From assembly GCA_038496675.1 (NCBI GenBank), contig CM076653.1, forward strand, positions 18,148,271-18,212,270: DNA of 64,000 bases, in the 5' to 3' direction. A model generated the notes under the pieces. It saw only the letters and a list, made by a program, of their open reading frames with translations, ran no database searches and was not told the DNA's origin. Positions 27,739-40,551 of the stretch are shown here, piece after piece. Each line of letters opens with the position of its first letter. Positions within the stretch are counted from its first letter, which is position 1. A program made the translations under genes and the position numbers. The stretch is from Rachycentron canadum (Eukaryota; Chordata; Actinopteri; Carangiformes; Rachycentridae).

Positions 27739-30194
27739 GGTGGAATGAACATATTTCTGCGACACAGTTCTTTTATATATAAGAATCCCTGTGTTTGAAA
27801 TTTTGGAGAATTGTAACTTTTTAGGCCTCTAAAACGTACTTATGTAAAGGTCTGATAAAAGCTGGTTTAGACCTGATTATTATTTCTCCCATAGGTCTGA
27901 AGAATGGATCACACTTACAGTGTGTGAGCTATCAGGCCCCTGTATGTGATGCCTCCATCACTTCACAAACCACATCAATGTGAGGCCCCAAAACCAGGAA
28001 GAGCCATGACACCATTAACTGAACAGGTTATAGAGTCAACCATCACCCAGTTTTAGAGGTTCCCGAGCCTGAGACCAGGATGGGACATCAAGGTGCTCCA
28101 TACACTTATCTGGGGAGTCCCTTTTCTGCAAGGGTAAGGCAAATGGCTGAGTCTTTGGTGGCATTCAACTTCTTGACCTTTGCGCCTTTAAGCGGCTTTG
28201 CTACTTCACCGCACTCTGATCAAAGTTAATAAGTGCTTCATATGTTAATGAAAATTGGTACTCCTCTTTGTGTTCCTACAGCTTTTTAATACCTATTATA
28301 GACTGAAACTTTTAATGGAGGTTTTAGGTCCCCCTGACAAGCCCATTTCAGAGAGTGACTACACAGATACAAGGCTAAGCTAAGACCAGAGAGTCACTGC
28401 TCAGTGGAGGAACCTTACACGGGAGACCGTATTCTCCGGGAAGCAGCAGAAGATAAAGGCCATGGGATGAGTGGCTGCTTTAAAACCCACGTTCAAGTCC
28501 GCACAGGGCTAATTACAGCACGCCATCACATTTGAGAGGGTTTAGTTAATCAAGGGGCTCTCTTTTTCCTCCTATAGTCGAGGAATAACACACTTAAACC
28601 ATTTAATGCCGCCAGGATTGCGTCCTGTTTAATTCACAGCAGTTTCACAGTAAGTGGGGTAAATTTAAGCCACTCCGACATTGGTTTTAAATAGATCTAA
28701 TTGAGGAAGGGATCATGGGGAAAATGACTACACCTGATGATTGCGCATAACTTGCCATGAGGAAAAAGGGAAATTTGGATAGTACATCATTTAGGTCTTA
28801 GGAGGCAATAGGAGACTTAGCTACTGTAAGCTTAGATAGTAGAGCAATAAAAAAAAATCTGACTTAGCCTGTGTATAGAAAAGAACAGATTACCAGTGTC
28901 TCCTAAAAGTAGTATTTGACATTTGGGATTGCTATTTAGTGTTGACTTTATTCACAAACAGGAGGAACGGGAAGGAGATTTGAGACCCAGTCCCTCACAT
29001 GGTTTTATCCAAAACAATAGGAATATCAAACAGCTCTGACAGGGTGCTTTGAAGATTTTCAGAAGTTGTACTTTTTTCCCCCCCCTGTTGTAGCCACCAA
29101 TGTGTACTGAACCATCTATTTCATAGCTACTGGGTTATTACAAGACCATACATTGTACTTTGAAGTTTGAGTAAGGACACATTACGAAGGAGACAAAGGC
29201 TAAAGCAAACGAGGCGTCGCTGGTAATTGCAATTTCCGAACAATTGTGCCGTTCAACTTTTTCCGGAGAACAAAAGGAAAACATTATTGATACGATTAGC
29301 GGGGCATAGCCCACCTGAAACATGAAAGATTTGTTTTTCTTCAATAATGTAATCCCACGAGGCACATCAGTTTAGAAGTGTGAAGAAATAATTCTAAACA
29401 ATTTTCCCTTTGAAAAGAGAAAGAGGAGGCAGACATTCAAAGCATAGGTTCTTCATTAAAGAGTCAAATTTATGGCATCCGTGTGCCGGTAAGAGTGGGG
29501 ACACCTGGGGTAGCGAAAGCCATGCAACCGGGGGGTAGGAAGAGGTGGGGGTGAGCGGGGGAGTTAGGGGGAAGGGAGGCGGGACAAGTCTGTCATCTTC
29601 ACATTGTAACCTGGAGCAGACCACAAATTAGCTCCTGTGATGGCAAGGTGTGACCGAAATGAAACAAACATACAAAGAAGCAATCTAATTGAATTGGAGT
29701 TCAAAGAGGATTCAGGCGCATTTGGCGATGCTTTATAGTGCTGGACCTCCGAGCAGTAGCAGGTGCTGCTGAGTGTTCATAGAGCTTTAGCGCTGGCTCA
29801 AAGGGAAGTGCTACGCTCTCCAGTGCATTGGTGTACCGTAGCACACCTTCACAGCACTATCACAGAGGGAGAGCCAGTGTTGCCGATGCCATCTCCCTCT
29901 CAGATCAAACCACTGCTCTTGGGTGGATTGCTGGGATCAAATATCAAAATGGATAGTTTCAACTCAAGGCAGTGATGCGGGAGAAATTGCGATATGGATA
30001 CAAGTTCTGCCAGGTTTGATTTGAACATGTTGAGGAATTTTATTAGACGCCATTGGCAGGAGTTTAACTTATTTTTGATGCATGGCAAAAGGCTTGCTTA
30101 ACATATTGTCTCATATTAGGTATTAAACAGAGAAGTGTACACCGCTTGAAGAAAAAAACAGCTTCTTGAGTTTCATAAGTAAAATAGTCCCCAC

Positions 30195-30353
30195 CTTTGT
30201 TGCAGAAGTACTCCATGTCTTCGCAGCTCATGTTCTCAGTCTCAAACTCGGCGGTGAAGCCCTCTTCCACCGAGAACTCGTCTTTGGCCAGGAGCTCGTT
30301 CTCCTCGGAGACGCACTCCTCCTCCTCTTCCTCCAGGCCATCCTCCAGAGGAC
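30195..30353 (-). CDS. zfpm2: zfpm2 (FOG2) coding exon 2, acidic linker
   Basis: The exon encodes residues 14-66 and the first base of 67. It begins RPLEDGLEEEEEEC and ends MEYFCNK, with a run of six glutamates at residues 21-26 and a strongly acidic composition. By recognition it aligns without gaps to exon 2 of mammalian ZFPM2, including the CEDMEYFCNKG end, and not to ZFPM1, which has a different linker. The acceptor reads TTCCCTCAG at 30354, with only a short pyrimidine tract because a (UG)16 repeat begins 13 bases upstream. The donor is AAAG followed by GTGGGG at 30194, a non-optimal site. Both ends are phase 1 and the length is 159 nt, so skipping the exon would keep the frame and remove 53 residues of linker between the repression motif and the PR domain. 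No ordered domain is expected here. Confidence 0.95.
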
Positions 30354-30360
30354 CTGAGGG

Positions 30361-30361
<1 letters not shown>

Positions 30362-30398
<37 letters not shown>
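30362..30398. repeat. CA repeat (UG in transcript) next to exon 2 acceptor
   Basis: There are sixteen uninterrupted CA units (30367-30398) with a short flank ACACG. In the zfpm2 pre-mRNA this is (UG)16, ending 13 bases before the first base of exon 2. Confidence 0.97.
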
Positions 30399-30399
<1 letters not shown>

Positions 30400-33300
30400 G
30401 GGATATGTTCAGCAGTTTCATCACACCCTTCAGGCTTTCACAAAAAAAAGAAAAAAACTTCTGCTTCACCTTGTTTCTTTTGTTGCAATACTACAAATGC
30501 AGATGCTATTCAAAGCACAGCACAACACTGTACACTGTACTGCACACTCCACTCAATGATGCTCAGTACTCACAAATATAAAGCTGTGTCAATAAAAAAA
30601 TATAATTTTAGCCTAATATTTCACAAAAGTCCTTCCATTATAGCCACTGAAAACACCCTTTGAGACTGTGTGCTTTCTGACATGCAGCCAAGGTGAGCAT
30701 TGATGTTAATCCCGCTACCTGCAAAACAAAACCTCACACAGATGGAGGGAGGGAAAAAAAAAGTTCCTTTCCAGACTTTTCATACAGGCATCAGCATGGG
30801 AGGAGGAAAGAAAATACTTTTATTAATTTGTTAGCCTTATCACAGGGTACAATGTTGATTTTCCATTTACATTCCATGCCTCCGGGTAATACACCAGTGC
30901 AATCTTAAAGGAGACACTTTTCCGTGTGATTAATTTTTCCCCCCTCTGTGCAATATTATTTCTTTAAATCTAAATGATTTCAGAGTTTTGCTTGTAGCTG
31001 TACATCTCTTTTGGTATTTGCATATTACCATTTTTGCTTCAATCAAGGGCGTTGATGGAATTACTGTACTGCTATCTGAATTGTATTAGTTCTGAAAAAC
31101 ATCTCACCCGGCGTTTGAATGTTATTAAGATAATGTGCATCTTACACACCTCTCCTTCCCACCAAAACATGTCTCCAATGTCAGCATGTGAATTACCACA
31201 GCAAAGAAGTGACGGAACGCTTCAAGTTTAAGGTGAGTTTAGATTTGAAATAATACACTCTGAGCTAAAAAAAAAAAAAAAAAACCTATGTCATTTTCAC
31301 AACACAATCGAGTTCATGAAAAAAAAAAAGAACCTGCAGTGTTTAAACTGAATAATCATATCAAAAGTGCTGCCATCACCGCCTGCTAGATGTGGATGTT
31401 GTCTTCGTCTCTGCCTGTCACACATGAGCTATGTTGCAGCCTCCTGCGCATCATCCTGGAGCTCAAACAGAGTGCACTGATATCCTCTCGACACCTTTCA
31501 GCGTGTTTGTTCTATTGTGGAGGGAGTGAGCCCCTCCGCTTTAATAAAGCAATAATTTCAGTTCAGAAAGTGGGGCTGGTGTGCCTCTCCTGTTTCTCTT
31601 TCTTCCCGCACTGAGCCTCATAAAAGACCCCCCTGATGTCCACAAACTGCTTGCTCTTTTCATTAGTCTTATAAATGACTCCTTTGTAGAAGCCTACATC
31701 TGCAGGAGCCATGGACATGAAAAGAATTAGCACACAGATCTCTAATAGACACTGTGGCGGCAGAGTGCTGCTTTTAAATTAGGATACAGTTTTATGATCT
31801 TATCTGATGCCTTCTGCTGATTCGCTGAGGAGTGAAGTGAAGCGTGAAGTGACTCGATGAGTCTACCATCGCTTAAGATGATACCGAAAGATAAATATCG
31901 CAGTATCAAGGGGAGATTGTATGACTGGCGTTAAAAGCTCCTGCCAAGGCAATTGAAGACAGTGTGAAAGAAAGCGGGGAAATACATTTCTATACACGCA
32001 CACTCTGTACACATTCCATTACACAGCTGAATAAGAACTGTGTGTACAACTAAACGATTCTTCCTCTGTTGCCGGCAAATACAGCAGCACTGTTGCACCA
32101 TAGAAAATAGACCTACAGTGTTGTGCGATAATAAGGGTAAAGGGAGATTAAAGATAAACTTCATGGTCAATAAGACACAAAGATTAGGTAGATAAGATGA
32201 GATAGAACTGAGGTTTAATAGACTCAGAATAAGGGCATCTCACTTCCCCGCTCCAACAGATAGTAACTAAATGGAGCGTTTTCAAACTGATAGAGATACT
32301 GGAGGCCTTACTGAATATGGAAAAATGAAATACTCCACCCAGTCAGAGACATTAAAGGGGGGTCTGATGGCTACTTCTTGGGACCGCGTAGATTACCAAA
32401 GTTTGTTCGCATTCTCACATGTTTAGTTTATTATACAGTATTCATTGCATGGAGAGACCTGAAATTATTTCAGAGACAGCAATGATAAGAATAATGACTT
32501 TCTAAACGACCAGCACCACACTCCTAACTCATTTTCTGATAGTGGCGTTCCTGCTATATTTAGTTGTGTACTGTTTAAAATCCTGTCACATTCACTGTGT
32601 GACCCGCGCTTGTCGGTGCATTTCTATAGGGTCTGCTGATGAATTGGGCCAGAGGAATGTCTGCTGCTTCACCCTCTTATCAAGCCTCCTCTGGAGTTTA
32701 GATGGCCAATGACACCGTGGAGAGAGCGTCTGCACTGCACTTCACCACCGAGCAGTCCACTGTGAACGGGTGCCCTCATTACAGCAAAGATCTGTAAAAC
32801 CCAGCAGTTTTAAATGGGAGGTGACCCTGGAAGTGACACAGCATAAACACTGCTTTGGAAAGCTCCTCGGAAATCTTTTGGGAATCTTTGTGGTGTTTTT
32901 CATGTTTTCTGCATCTGTTTTGTTTTGGTAATCCGAGAGGACTCTGCCGCTCCAAGTGGGTGTCTCAAACTTTCATTAGTCTTTCCAGGAAAAAAGAAAG
33001 ATGCCATCAGCTGGTGATTTTTCTTTTTCAATTCTGAAATGTTGACTTTGAAAATAATCCTCCTTTATATTTCAGAAATCCTGTTCCTACACAAGTCAGC
33101 CAAGTCAGTTATTCTTGAATTGAAAGAAAATTCATTTTGATTGATTGATTTGATTTATCAAGCAAGTGCCAAACATTCAATAGTTCCAGCCTCATGATTT
33201 GATACTCTTCTGTGCTTCATATAATTTAAAACTGAACATTTTTGTGTTTTGCTCACACAAAACACACAAGTTACGTTGTGTTCTCAGAACCTGCAATTTT

Positions 33301-34110
33301 TTCACAATTTGCCCGTCACTGAATGGACAGTTCCCACGCTGGGAGTATAAATCTGAGGAGTCACAAGTTAATCAAGGGTCTAAATATCGAAATATACACA
33401 TTGTATGTTTTTAGATTTTAGATTTTCTTTCTGGACATTATTTGCATATCAATGATAGTTTGCGATTCTGTTCAGTCATACGCTGTTTGTGTTTATTCCT
33501 TTACTTTCTAAAAAGGTTTGGTTTGCCAAACTCATCCTAGCACAAAGAAACATATCTGCTCACTTTTATGAGGATGTTTCAGGAAACTGCACCCGGCCTG
33601 AACTTCCTCTCAGTCATGGTCAGTGTCCAGGTATCCCTGCGCCCCCACAGCCATGTCATCCACTCCCTCCACCCTGAACTGTATCATCCACATTCATCAG
33701 ACTCTTCCTCTGCTGACTAGAGAGAGGAATCTCAGCCCTGTTCAAACAGTCGTGCAGCAGGAGCAGCCAATGCTAATAGAGACATTGGTGGCTGAATGCA
33801 GGCTTGATCACAGTGGCTCTTTTGTTCATGGCATGGCCTCTGTCTGATAGGGATCGGCCATGCGGAGTGGAGCTCCGGAGAGGGATATGGTAATGCCCCC
33901 ACTGAGTCTATAAAATGGGGTGATACTCTGAGACCATATGATGGACAGAGGATTAATGAGTCACAGAGGAAGGGTAGCAGGGAAAAGAGGAGCACGGGCA
34001 GAGGTGGTGGAATATCTTTCAGGAAAGCACACAAGTCTGTGCCTCCGTGGACTAAAACCGAAAATGGAAAAAACACACAGATGTGCCAGACTTGCCTTGG
34101 AAACTAACAT

Positions 34111-34136
34111 TTAAAAAAAAAAAAAAAAAAAAAAAA
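34111..34136. repeat. poly-A run
   Basis: About 26 A's. Similar long A runs lie at 10363-10380, 31267-31284, 35557-35577, 45000-45024 and 56942-56965. Confidence 0.9.
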
Positions 34137-35276
34137 GGAAAAGGCAGCACTATAAACAAACGTGTGTGCGCGTGTGCAAAAGTGTATGAGTGACTGCTAA
34201 TTTCATGGCATGCTTTTTCAGCCGTCCGCAATGTGGGGAGCTTGTGGCCGGGCTGTGATAGCGATACCTCGCATTATCAGCAGGCTCCACAGTGTGATGT
34301 GTGGATCACAAACCCAGCCTCCTCTATAGCTCCCTAATTAGAGGTGAGGTAATTGAATCTGACAGAACAAAGCGGCAGATCTCTATAAGCATGGAAATCA
34401 TTTTTGCTCCCACCTATACAGTTTTTCATCCAAAAGGTCCATTGAAAATGTGTCCAAGCTGGCCTGGGGATAAAACGTAGCACCTGAGACTAAACATGAA
34501 TGCATAATGCAGCCCTAAAATCCAAGAGGGCCACACTGCTCAACCCCTGCCAACTCTGCTCCCTGTAACTGGCCCTTTGTGCCAAACCTGATACTGGGCC
34601 TTCCCCACTTCCAGGTGAACACACTTATACTCCGCAGGACTCTTCAAACTTCTGCGGAGGGAGGAAATATAGAACTATAGACTCTAGTTGTTGCTAGTAG
34701 CTCTGCGCCATGAGCCAGGGTTAGATACACATTTATATGTTTACCCCCACAGCTGGAGAATTAGAAAAAATGGAAGAACGCTTGCTCTCTGACAACCAAG
34801 TGTGAAAATAGAAAGAAACAATTTCATCTCATCTTGCAGGAAAGGTTGGGAAGTGTGCAAGGGAGAAGAAGAGGAAGAGAAAGAGAGGGAGGAGAGAGTG
34901 GAGAGAGGCGAGGAGAGACTGGGGGCCATACTCTCTCCTTAGCTCTAATGACCTTTGGGAAGCAGAGGGCTCCCTCAGCCTTAGAGGAGACTTAGTGTAT
35001 ATGTTACAGGGCTCAAGCCTCTAATTTAATCCTTGATCACTGTAATGAAATAGATACCATTTACGCAACTCTTAATAGCTTAATATGCTACAGGAACCCT
35101 CAAAGGATTTTTTCATTTCAAACATCTTTTTTCATACTGCGTGAATGTTACAAAAAAAATTAGCCTTTTTCCAAGTTGTACACTGTGATCAAACCAAATG
35201 TGGAGCTAATGCGGTAACACAAGTCAAAAGTAAATTACCATTTGTATATTGTCTGTGAATGGCTGCTTGTGTGTAA

Positions 35277-35278
<2 letters not shown>

Positions 35279-35333
<55 letters not shown>
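35279..35333. repeat. TG microsatellite
   Basis: About 27 GT units. A shorter CA tract (35639-35666) lies nearby. Confidence 0.97.
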
Positions 35334-35336
<3 letters not shown>

Positions 35337-36213
35337 GGAGGAGCGTGGAACAGCTTCAGTGGAGACTGATGTGTTCTCAGAGCTGCAGCCTGTGACCAAG
35401 TATAAGCGATGGTATTGTTTAACTTGATTTTCCGGTTGCTAAGCAATGTAATTCTCGTGATTAGAAATGGCTGCCTTCCTAAATTTGGGCACTTACAATC
35501 AACAGTCAACAAACTGCTTGAAAACTCAGCACCAATACTCGTTTGGAAATTGTGGTAAAAAAAAAAAAAAAAAAAAAGGAGGGCGGGTTCATGGGGAGGG
35601 AGGGGATGAATAAATGTATTCATATCCTTGTAAAACAGACACACATACACACACACACACACACAGCACTGGAGATGACAAGGTATCTAAATGTAATCTC
35701 ATGACATCATGCCTTTCGATGGCCCAGTAAGTTTACATTATTGTAGGCTTCTGCCTCATGCAGAAAGAGGCTGACACACCCATCGACTGGGAAACAGTAT
35801 CACTATCACTGTCTGCAGAGCCGCTGAAAATGTTACCCAGATGCAGAATAATGTTATGATTTATTTTTTGTTCACTATTTCAAATGCTGTTAACATAATT
35901 CTGTGGAGTATCTCACTCCAATCAGACACAACGTTGGATCCCAGCATGTTTGCAGAGTTGCTAAGTTCTGTGTTGTTGCGCCCAGTGTTTCTGTCTGGAC
36001 TGTTGAAGGGGAATAACACGCTCTTACTTCTTTATCCAATGAATTTGAATTGGAATGGCATGAAAACATGCTGGCATTTGACTATGCCATTAAAATGCTG
36101 GAGGCACCTCTGAGCGTGCCCGAGGGCTTCAGCAGATGCCAGCCAGTTTCTCTGTGGAGTTAGCTGGGTCCTGCTTCACTCTGCTGCCTCTACTTGTCTC
36201 TCTAGAGTTTACA

Positions 36214-36214
<1 letters not shown>

Positions 36215-36284
<70 letters not shown>
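36215..36284. repeat. CA microsatellite
   Basis: Thirty-five uninterrupted AC units, one of the longest dinucleotide tracts in the window. Confidence 0.97.
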
Positions 36285-36291
<7 letters not shown>

Positions 36292-37683
36292 TCCAAGTGG
36301 ACACTGGTACAACGTTTGGTCCATAAAAGTCACAAAGCTTGTCTTCCAAGTAATATGGGCTTAGCTAATGCCTCTCTTGCAGGGTAACATTTGCTTTGCA
36401 GGGGCAGCGAAACAGATTAAAATGCTGTTAAAATGGTCGGTTTGCTGTATTTGGCTCCTTCCTGTTACACACTTGCTTCTCCTCTGGCTGGATGATTTAT
36501 TAGTGTCATTCTGTTACTTCTAAGGAAATAAAAGTTAACCATGTGCCTGTACACCAGATGTGACAGCTGAAACAAAGCAGGTAAAATATGTGTGGTCTTA
36601 ATTACTGGTTTATAAGTGAGCTTTTCACTAGAATGTTCACTTTTAATGAAGCCATTGAGTGAGGCTCCTCCAGGGAGCTATCATGGTTAAGTGGGGGCAT
36701 CCATCTTCAGCCATTGGCTTGTCTGCAGACGAGTGGAGGCTCTGTCTACAGCACGCTCACCTCATATTGGCTCACTTTATCTCCACTAAGTAAAAAGTCT
36801 GTTGGAAGGTGCTAACAGTGGCAAGAAAAGACTTTTCTCCAGCAGCTCTGATGAGGCCGAGGGAGTTTTCATCCTGTGGAGGCAGCAGGCACCTCACTGT
36901 GTCTAAGTAAGTGCTTAATAAGATGCTGCTGTTTAACCTGAAAAGCATCACATTCATCACGTTCCGTGGCCTCAGTGTGGTGGTTGAAATAGCAATATTG
37001 TAAACGTTAAAACTGCCTCTGCAACAAATAGCTTTTAGTCAAGCGTCATTTCAAAGAATTTAATGGGGAGCCTTCAAGAAAAAGAAAAATGATTACTGTA
37101 TCAAATAATGTAGATAAAACAATATTTCCCCATCAAGGAATTTCTATGAAATGGATATATCTAAGATGTCAATTTCATTCCAGTATTGTGAGGGATGGGG
37201 GGTTCCTTTTGCAATAAATTCTTCATTAATTCAATTCTAATTTGCCTCTGGTTCCTATTTCTACTATTGATAGTTCCACTTCTTAATACCTCGGATAAGG
37301 GGGAGAAAATCATTGCAATAACTCAGTGGAGACTGTGAGCACCAGATATGATCTAAATATTACCAATGCCAAAAGAAGTGTGAAGTCTGATGAACATTTC
37401 AAAAGAACAATTCTTTATGGATCAGCTAAATCTTTTTCACTTTTTAATTAAAAGTAAAGAAAATAGAAGTTAATTATCCTGTAAAGATTAGCTGGTGGGC
37501 ATCTTTCTGTAAATTAGTTCTAATTAAAAGGAAATTGTCAAATGACATTCAAAGCACTGTCCTTTAAAACACAGACTGAGATGGGCTTTTTTCCTCCCCC
37601 CCCCCCAGCCTCCCTCCTAATTCTTGATCTGGCCATGTGAAGCTTCTTGCTGGAAGATTAGGATTCTGCCAGTGCTTCAGACA

Positions 37684-37689
<6 letters not shown>

Positions 37690-37745
<56 letters not shown>
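37690..37745. repeat. CA microsatellite
   Basis: About 28 AC units. Confidence 0.97.
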
Positions 37746-37748
<3 letters not shown>

Positions 37749-39400
37749 CCATGCTCCCTGGATAGCAGGCCTCTAGCACACTGTGTGAAATACTGCTGCA
37801 TCAATGGGGAGCTAGTGGCTGCTGGAGATAAATACTTCTCATTGATGAATGATTGCACTGATCAGCTGCTCAAAATTGGGCTAAAACTTTTATATCTGAT
37901 ATTGACTTTATCAGATATTGGCCATGGGATTGGGTCCTGAAAAAAACCGACAACTGCAATGATCAGGTTTACAGATTTTGTCTGCTCATACTACTGAACA
38001 GGGGGATACTTCAAGCCATGAAATCCTGCTTCCTCTAAAAGAACTTGAATAGTTTAGGTCTCTTAGACTTAGACTTTCACTGAAGTACTAACAATTAAAA
38101 TGTTTGGGAAATTTAACACTGGCATACAATGGTTGTCTTTAAAGATAATAACAAAAACACAGGATTTTAGCAATGGTAGCAGTAATTAAATCTTATTTTC
38201 ATTATTGAGTAATGTAGAGGTCCCAATGAAACAATAGTGAACTATGCCCAAAACAAGTTTCTGAGTTTTTCATCTCCTTCTTGGCTATTTTTTTTTTTTT
38301 TGCCTGGTGAAGACTCAAAGTCCAAAGATATTCAATTTAATATCACTCAGGACAAGTGAATCCTCACATTTAAGCAGCTTTAATTGGAGAATATCCAACA
38401 TTTTCTGCTTTGGTCAAATGACATAAAACCTTTAACTAACTATCAAAATAGTTTTCATGTCAATCGACGAATCAAATTCAACTCCAATCTCAATGATTAA
38501 CGAAACCTGTTTGCATTATGCCTCCTGTCGTTACCAGGACAAAAGAACGCAAACATGTGAACACACACAACACTCCACAGTTATTACTTCACAAATAAAT
38601 GATGAATCAGACTGAGGTCTCATGTGTGCACTGTAGCTTTCATCTGATTTCATGTGGATTTCATCATTCATTGTCTGGGCTCGGGTTGTTGCTCCCATCC
38701 ACTTTGCACTGTATCAGACCAGATTCCAGCAGTATACAGTCTGACAGAGGAGAGAGGAAAACAGTGCTGAAGCCCCTCCATCTGCTCTGGCTAATGATGA
38801 TGCTCTCCCTGGCCTGGAGCAGAACTGTGTGAGGGAGATTTACACCCATAATACCCCTGGGGGCTCTAGAGCGGCACCATGCTCCAAAACACCGTCACTC
38901 CATCACTTTCTATATGATAGCTGGCAGAGCAGGTAACAATGGACCAGCAACAATGTCTTTTTGTATTACTGACAAGTGCCTTATTTGGTTGACATAACCT
39001 GCCTCGGTGTCTGAGGAGTGGCACTGAGCACACAGGAAAATGGATGACAGCTACACCATTGAGACATTGTGCAGTTGCAACAATCATACCAGAGTATGTT
39101 TTTAAAAAATACCCAGCAGTGTGTGTGATATGAGGCAGGCGGGAACAGCAGTGAGTGAGGGAGCGGTGGCTGTCTTTGCAATACACTAATTGGAATGATG
39201 GCAGGAGGGGAAATCAGGCATCACAGTGAGCTAAACTGAGCAGAGCTGCCTTTTTCCATTTACCCTATTATAAAGGTTTATAAGTTGTAATTGTCCTTCA
39301 ATTTGGGAGCTTTAGACCCACTGTAAAGCTCTGTGTGGGACTAGCCTTGACATCTATCTCCCAAAACAAGTGAGTTAAATGGTGAGAGGCAGAACGAAAG

Positions 39401-39402
<2 letters not shown>

Positions 39403-39466
<64 letters not shown>
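39403..39466. repeat. TG microsatellite
   Basis: Thirty-two uninterrupted TG units. Confidence 0.97.
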
Positions 39467-39467
<1 letters not shown>

Positions 39468-40534
39468 ATAAAAGAGAGGGAGAAAGACTAATGCAAGGGA
39501 TGGGGGGGGTGGAGAGCTGCGCTCCTCAGGGATTGAGTGTTCACACACAGTAAATGGAAGTGGCACAGCTCTGACCTTTGAGCCGCAGCATACGAGTAAA
39601 GTGAAGGCGCTGTCAAAATATTGCTTCAGAAATGACAATCCACCTCGCCAGTCCCAAGTCTTGACATGGCAGGCAAGTGGAGAGCCGTAACCTGCTGATC
39701 CCGACATTACAAATGAGGGGATTATCATGACAACAAACCGCAGCTCGACACACTGCATACCCTAAAGATATTCTGGCATTGCCCCTTATTATCAGCAATG
39801 TCCCACACAGATAGCCGGCGATGACACTCAGAGCCAGGCACCCAAAATCGAAAGGAACAGGAGTCGTTCTGTGTCAGATTCCCAAATAAATTTTCAAATC
39901 AGGTTTACAAAGTAACTTCTCCCTATCAGCATCAACTTTGCCGTTATGATAATACGCTTACGCGTTTTCACAGTTACAACTTAGGATTTGGCAGTTGAGC
40001 AGCTTCTTTGCATCTTCATTTACACCCATGTAATACTCAAGTCCACAGAGAATAACTCAATCGTAAAGAATACCAAAATATCACAAGCAAATTACTAGTG
40101 CTCTGAGAGGAAGCTTGGGAGGAACAAAGACAGGCAGCCATAATTATATCCTGGCGTGTATAGCATGTCAATCGGCCACCTTCGTTCTGGAGGGCATTCC
40201 CCTGGGCCCCTCAGGCATCAAAATGATGTCCAAATTATTTTGTGCTCTATTGCAGCATGGTGCGATTATCATATTTACTGGTGGTGCATTATGACAACAT
40301 TGATGTTTACACCTGTCTCTGTGAGAAGGCAAGGTTTACACTCGGTAATTTAGCAAATGTACAGTATGCATATGAGCTTGTTGGCAGGGATTTAAATTAG
40401 GTCAGAAATGGAATATATCAATAGCAACCCATATGTGCATCTTTCTTTTTCTTTTTTTCTCCCTCCCCTCCCCAGCCGTCTTTGCTCAGAAGCTTGGCAA
40501 TGAAGCAGCTTGACGACTGCAGAAGTGTGATATG

Positions 40535-40551
40535 TGCAAATCACATTTGCA
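40535..40551. promoter_or_regulatory. palindromic POU-type site
   Basis: TGCAAATCACATTTGCA is a perfect inverted repeat of TGCAAAT with a three-base spacer. TGCAAAT is the core of the octamer bound by POU factors. It lies in a repeat-free block (about 40470-40690) that looks like candidate regulatory DNA. Function is inferred. Confidence 0.35.

Larger units (their letters stand above)
22551..30194 (-). other. zfpm2: zfpm2 intron 2
   Basis: This 7,644-base intron includes an assembly gap (23675-24070) and one degenerate mobile element (27432-27738). It is poor in microsatellites compared with the other introns. Several AT-balanced, repeat-free blocks (about 25690-26380, 28430-28650 and 29580-29760) could be conserved regulatory DNA. 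No coding sequence was recognised. Confidence 0.88.

Noticed and set aside
28480..28510. Possible tRNA B-box (CGTTCAAGTCC)
   Set aside because: No matching A-box or cloverleaf stems could be found upstream.
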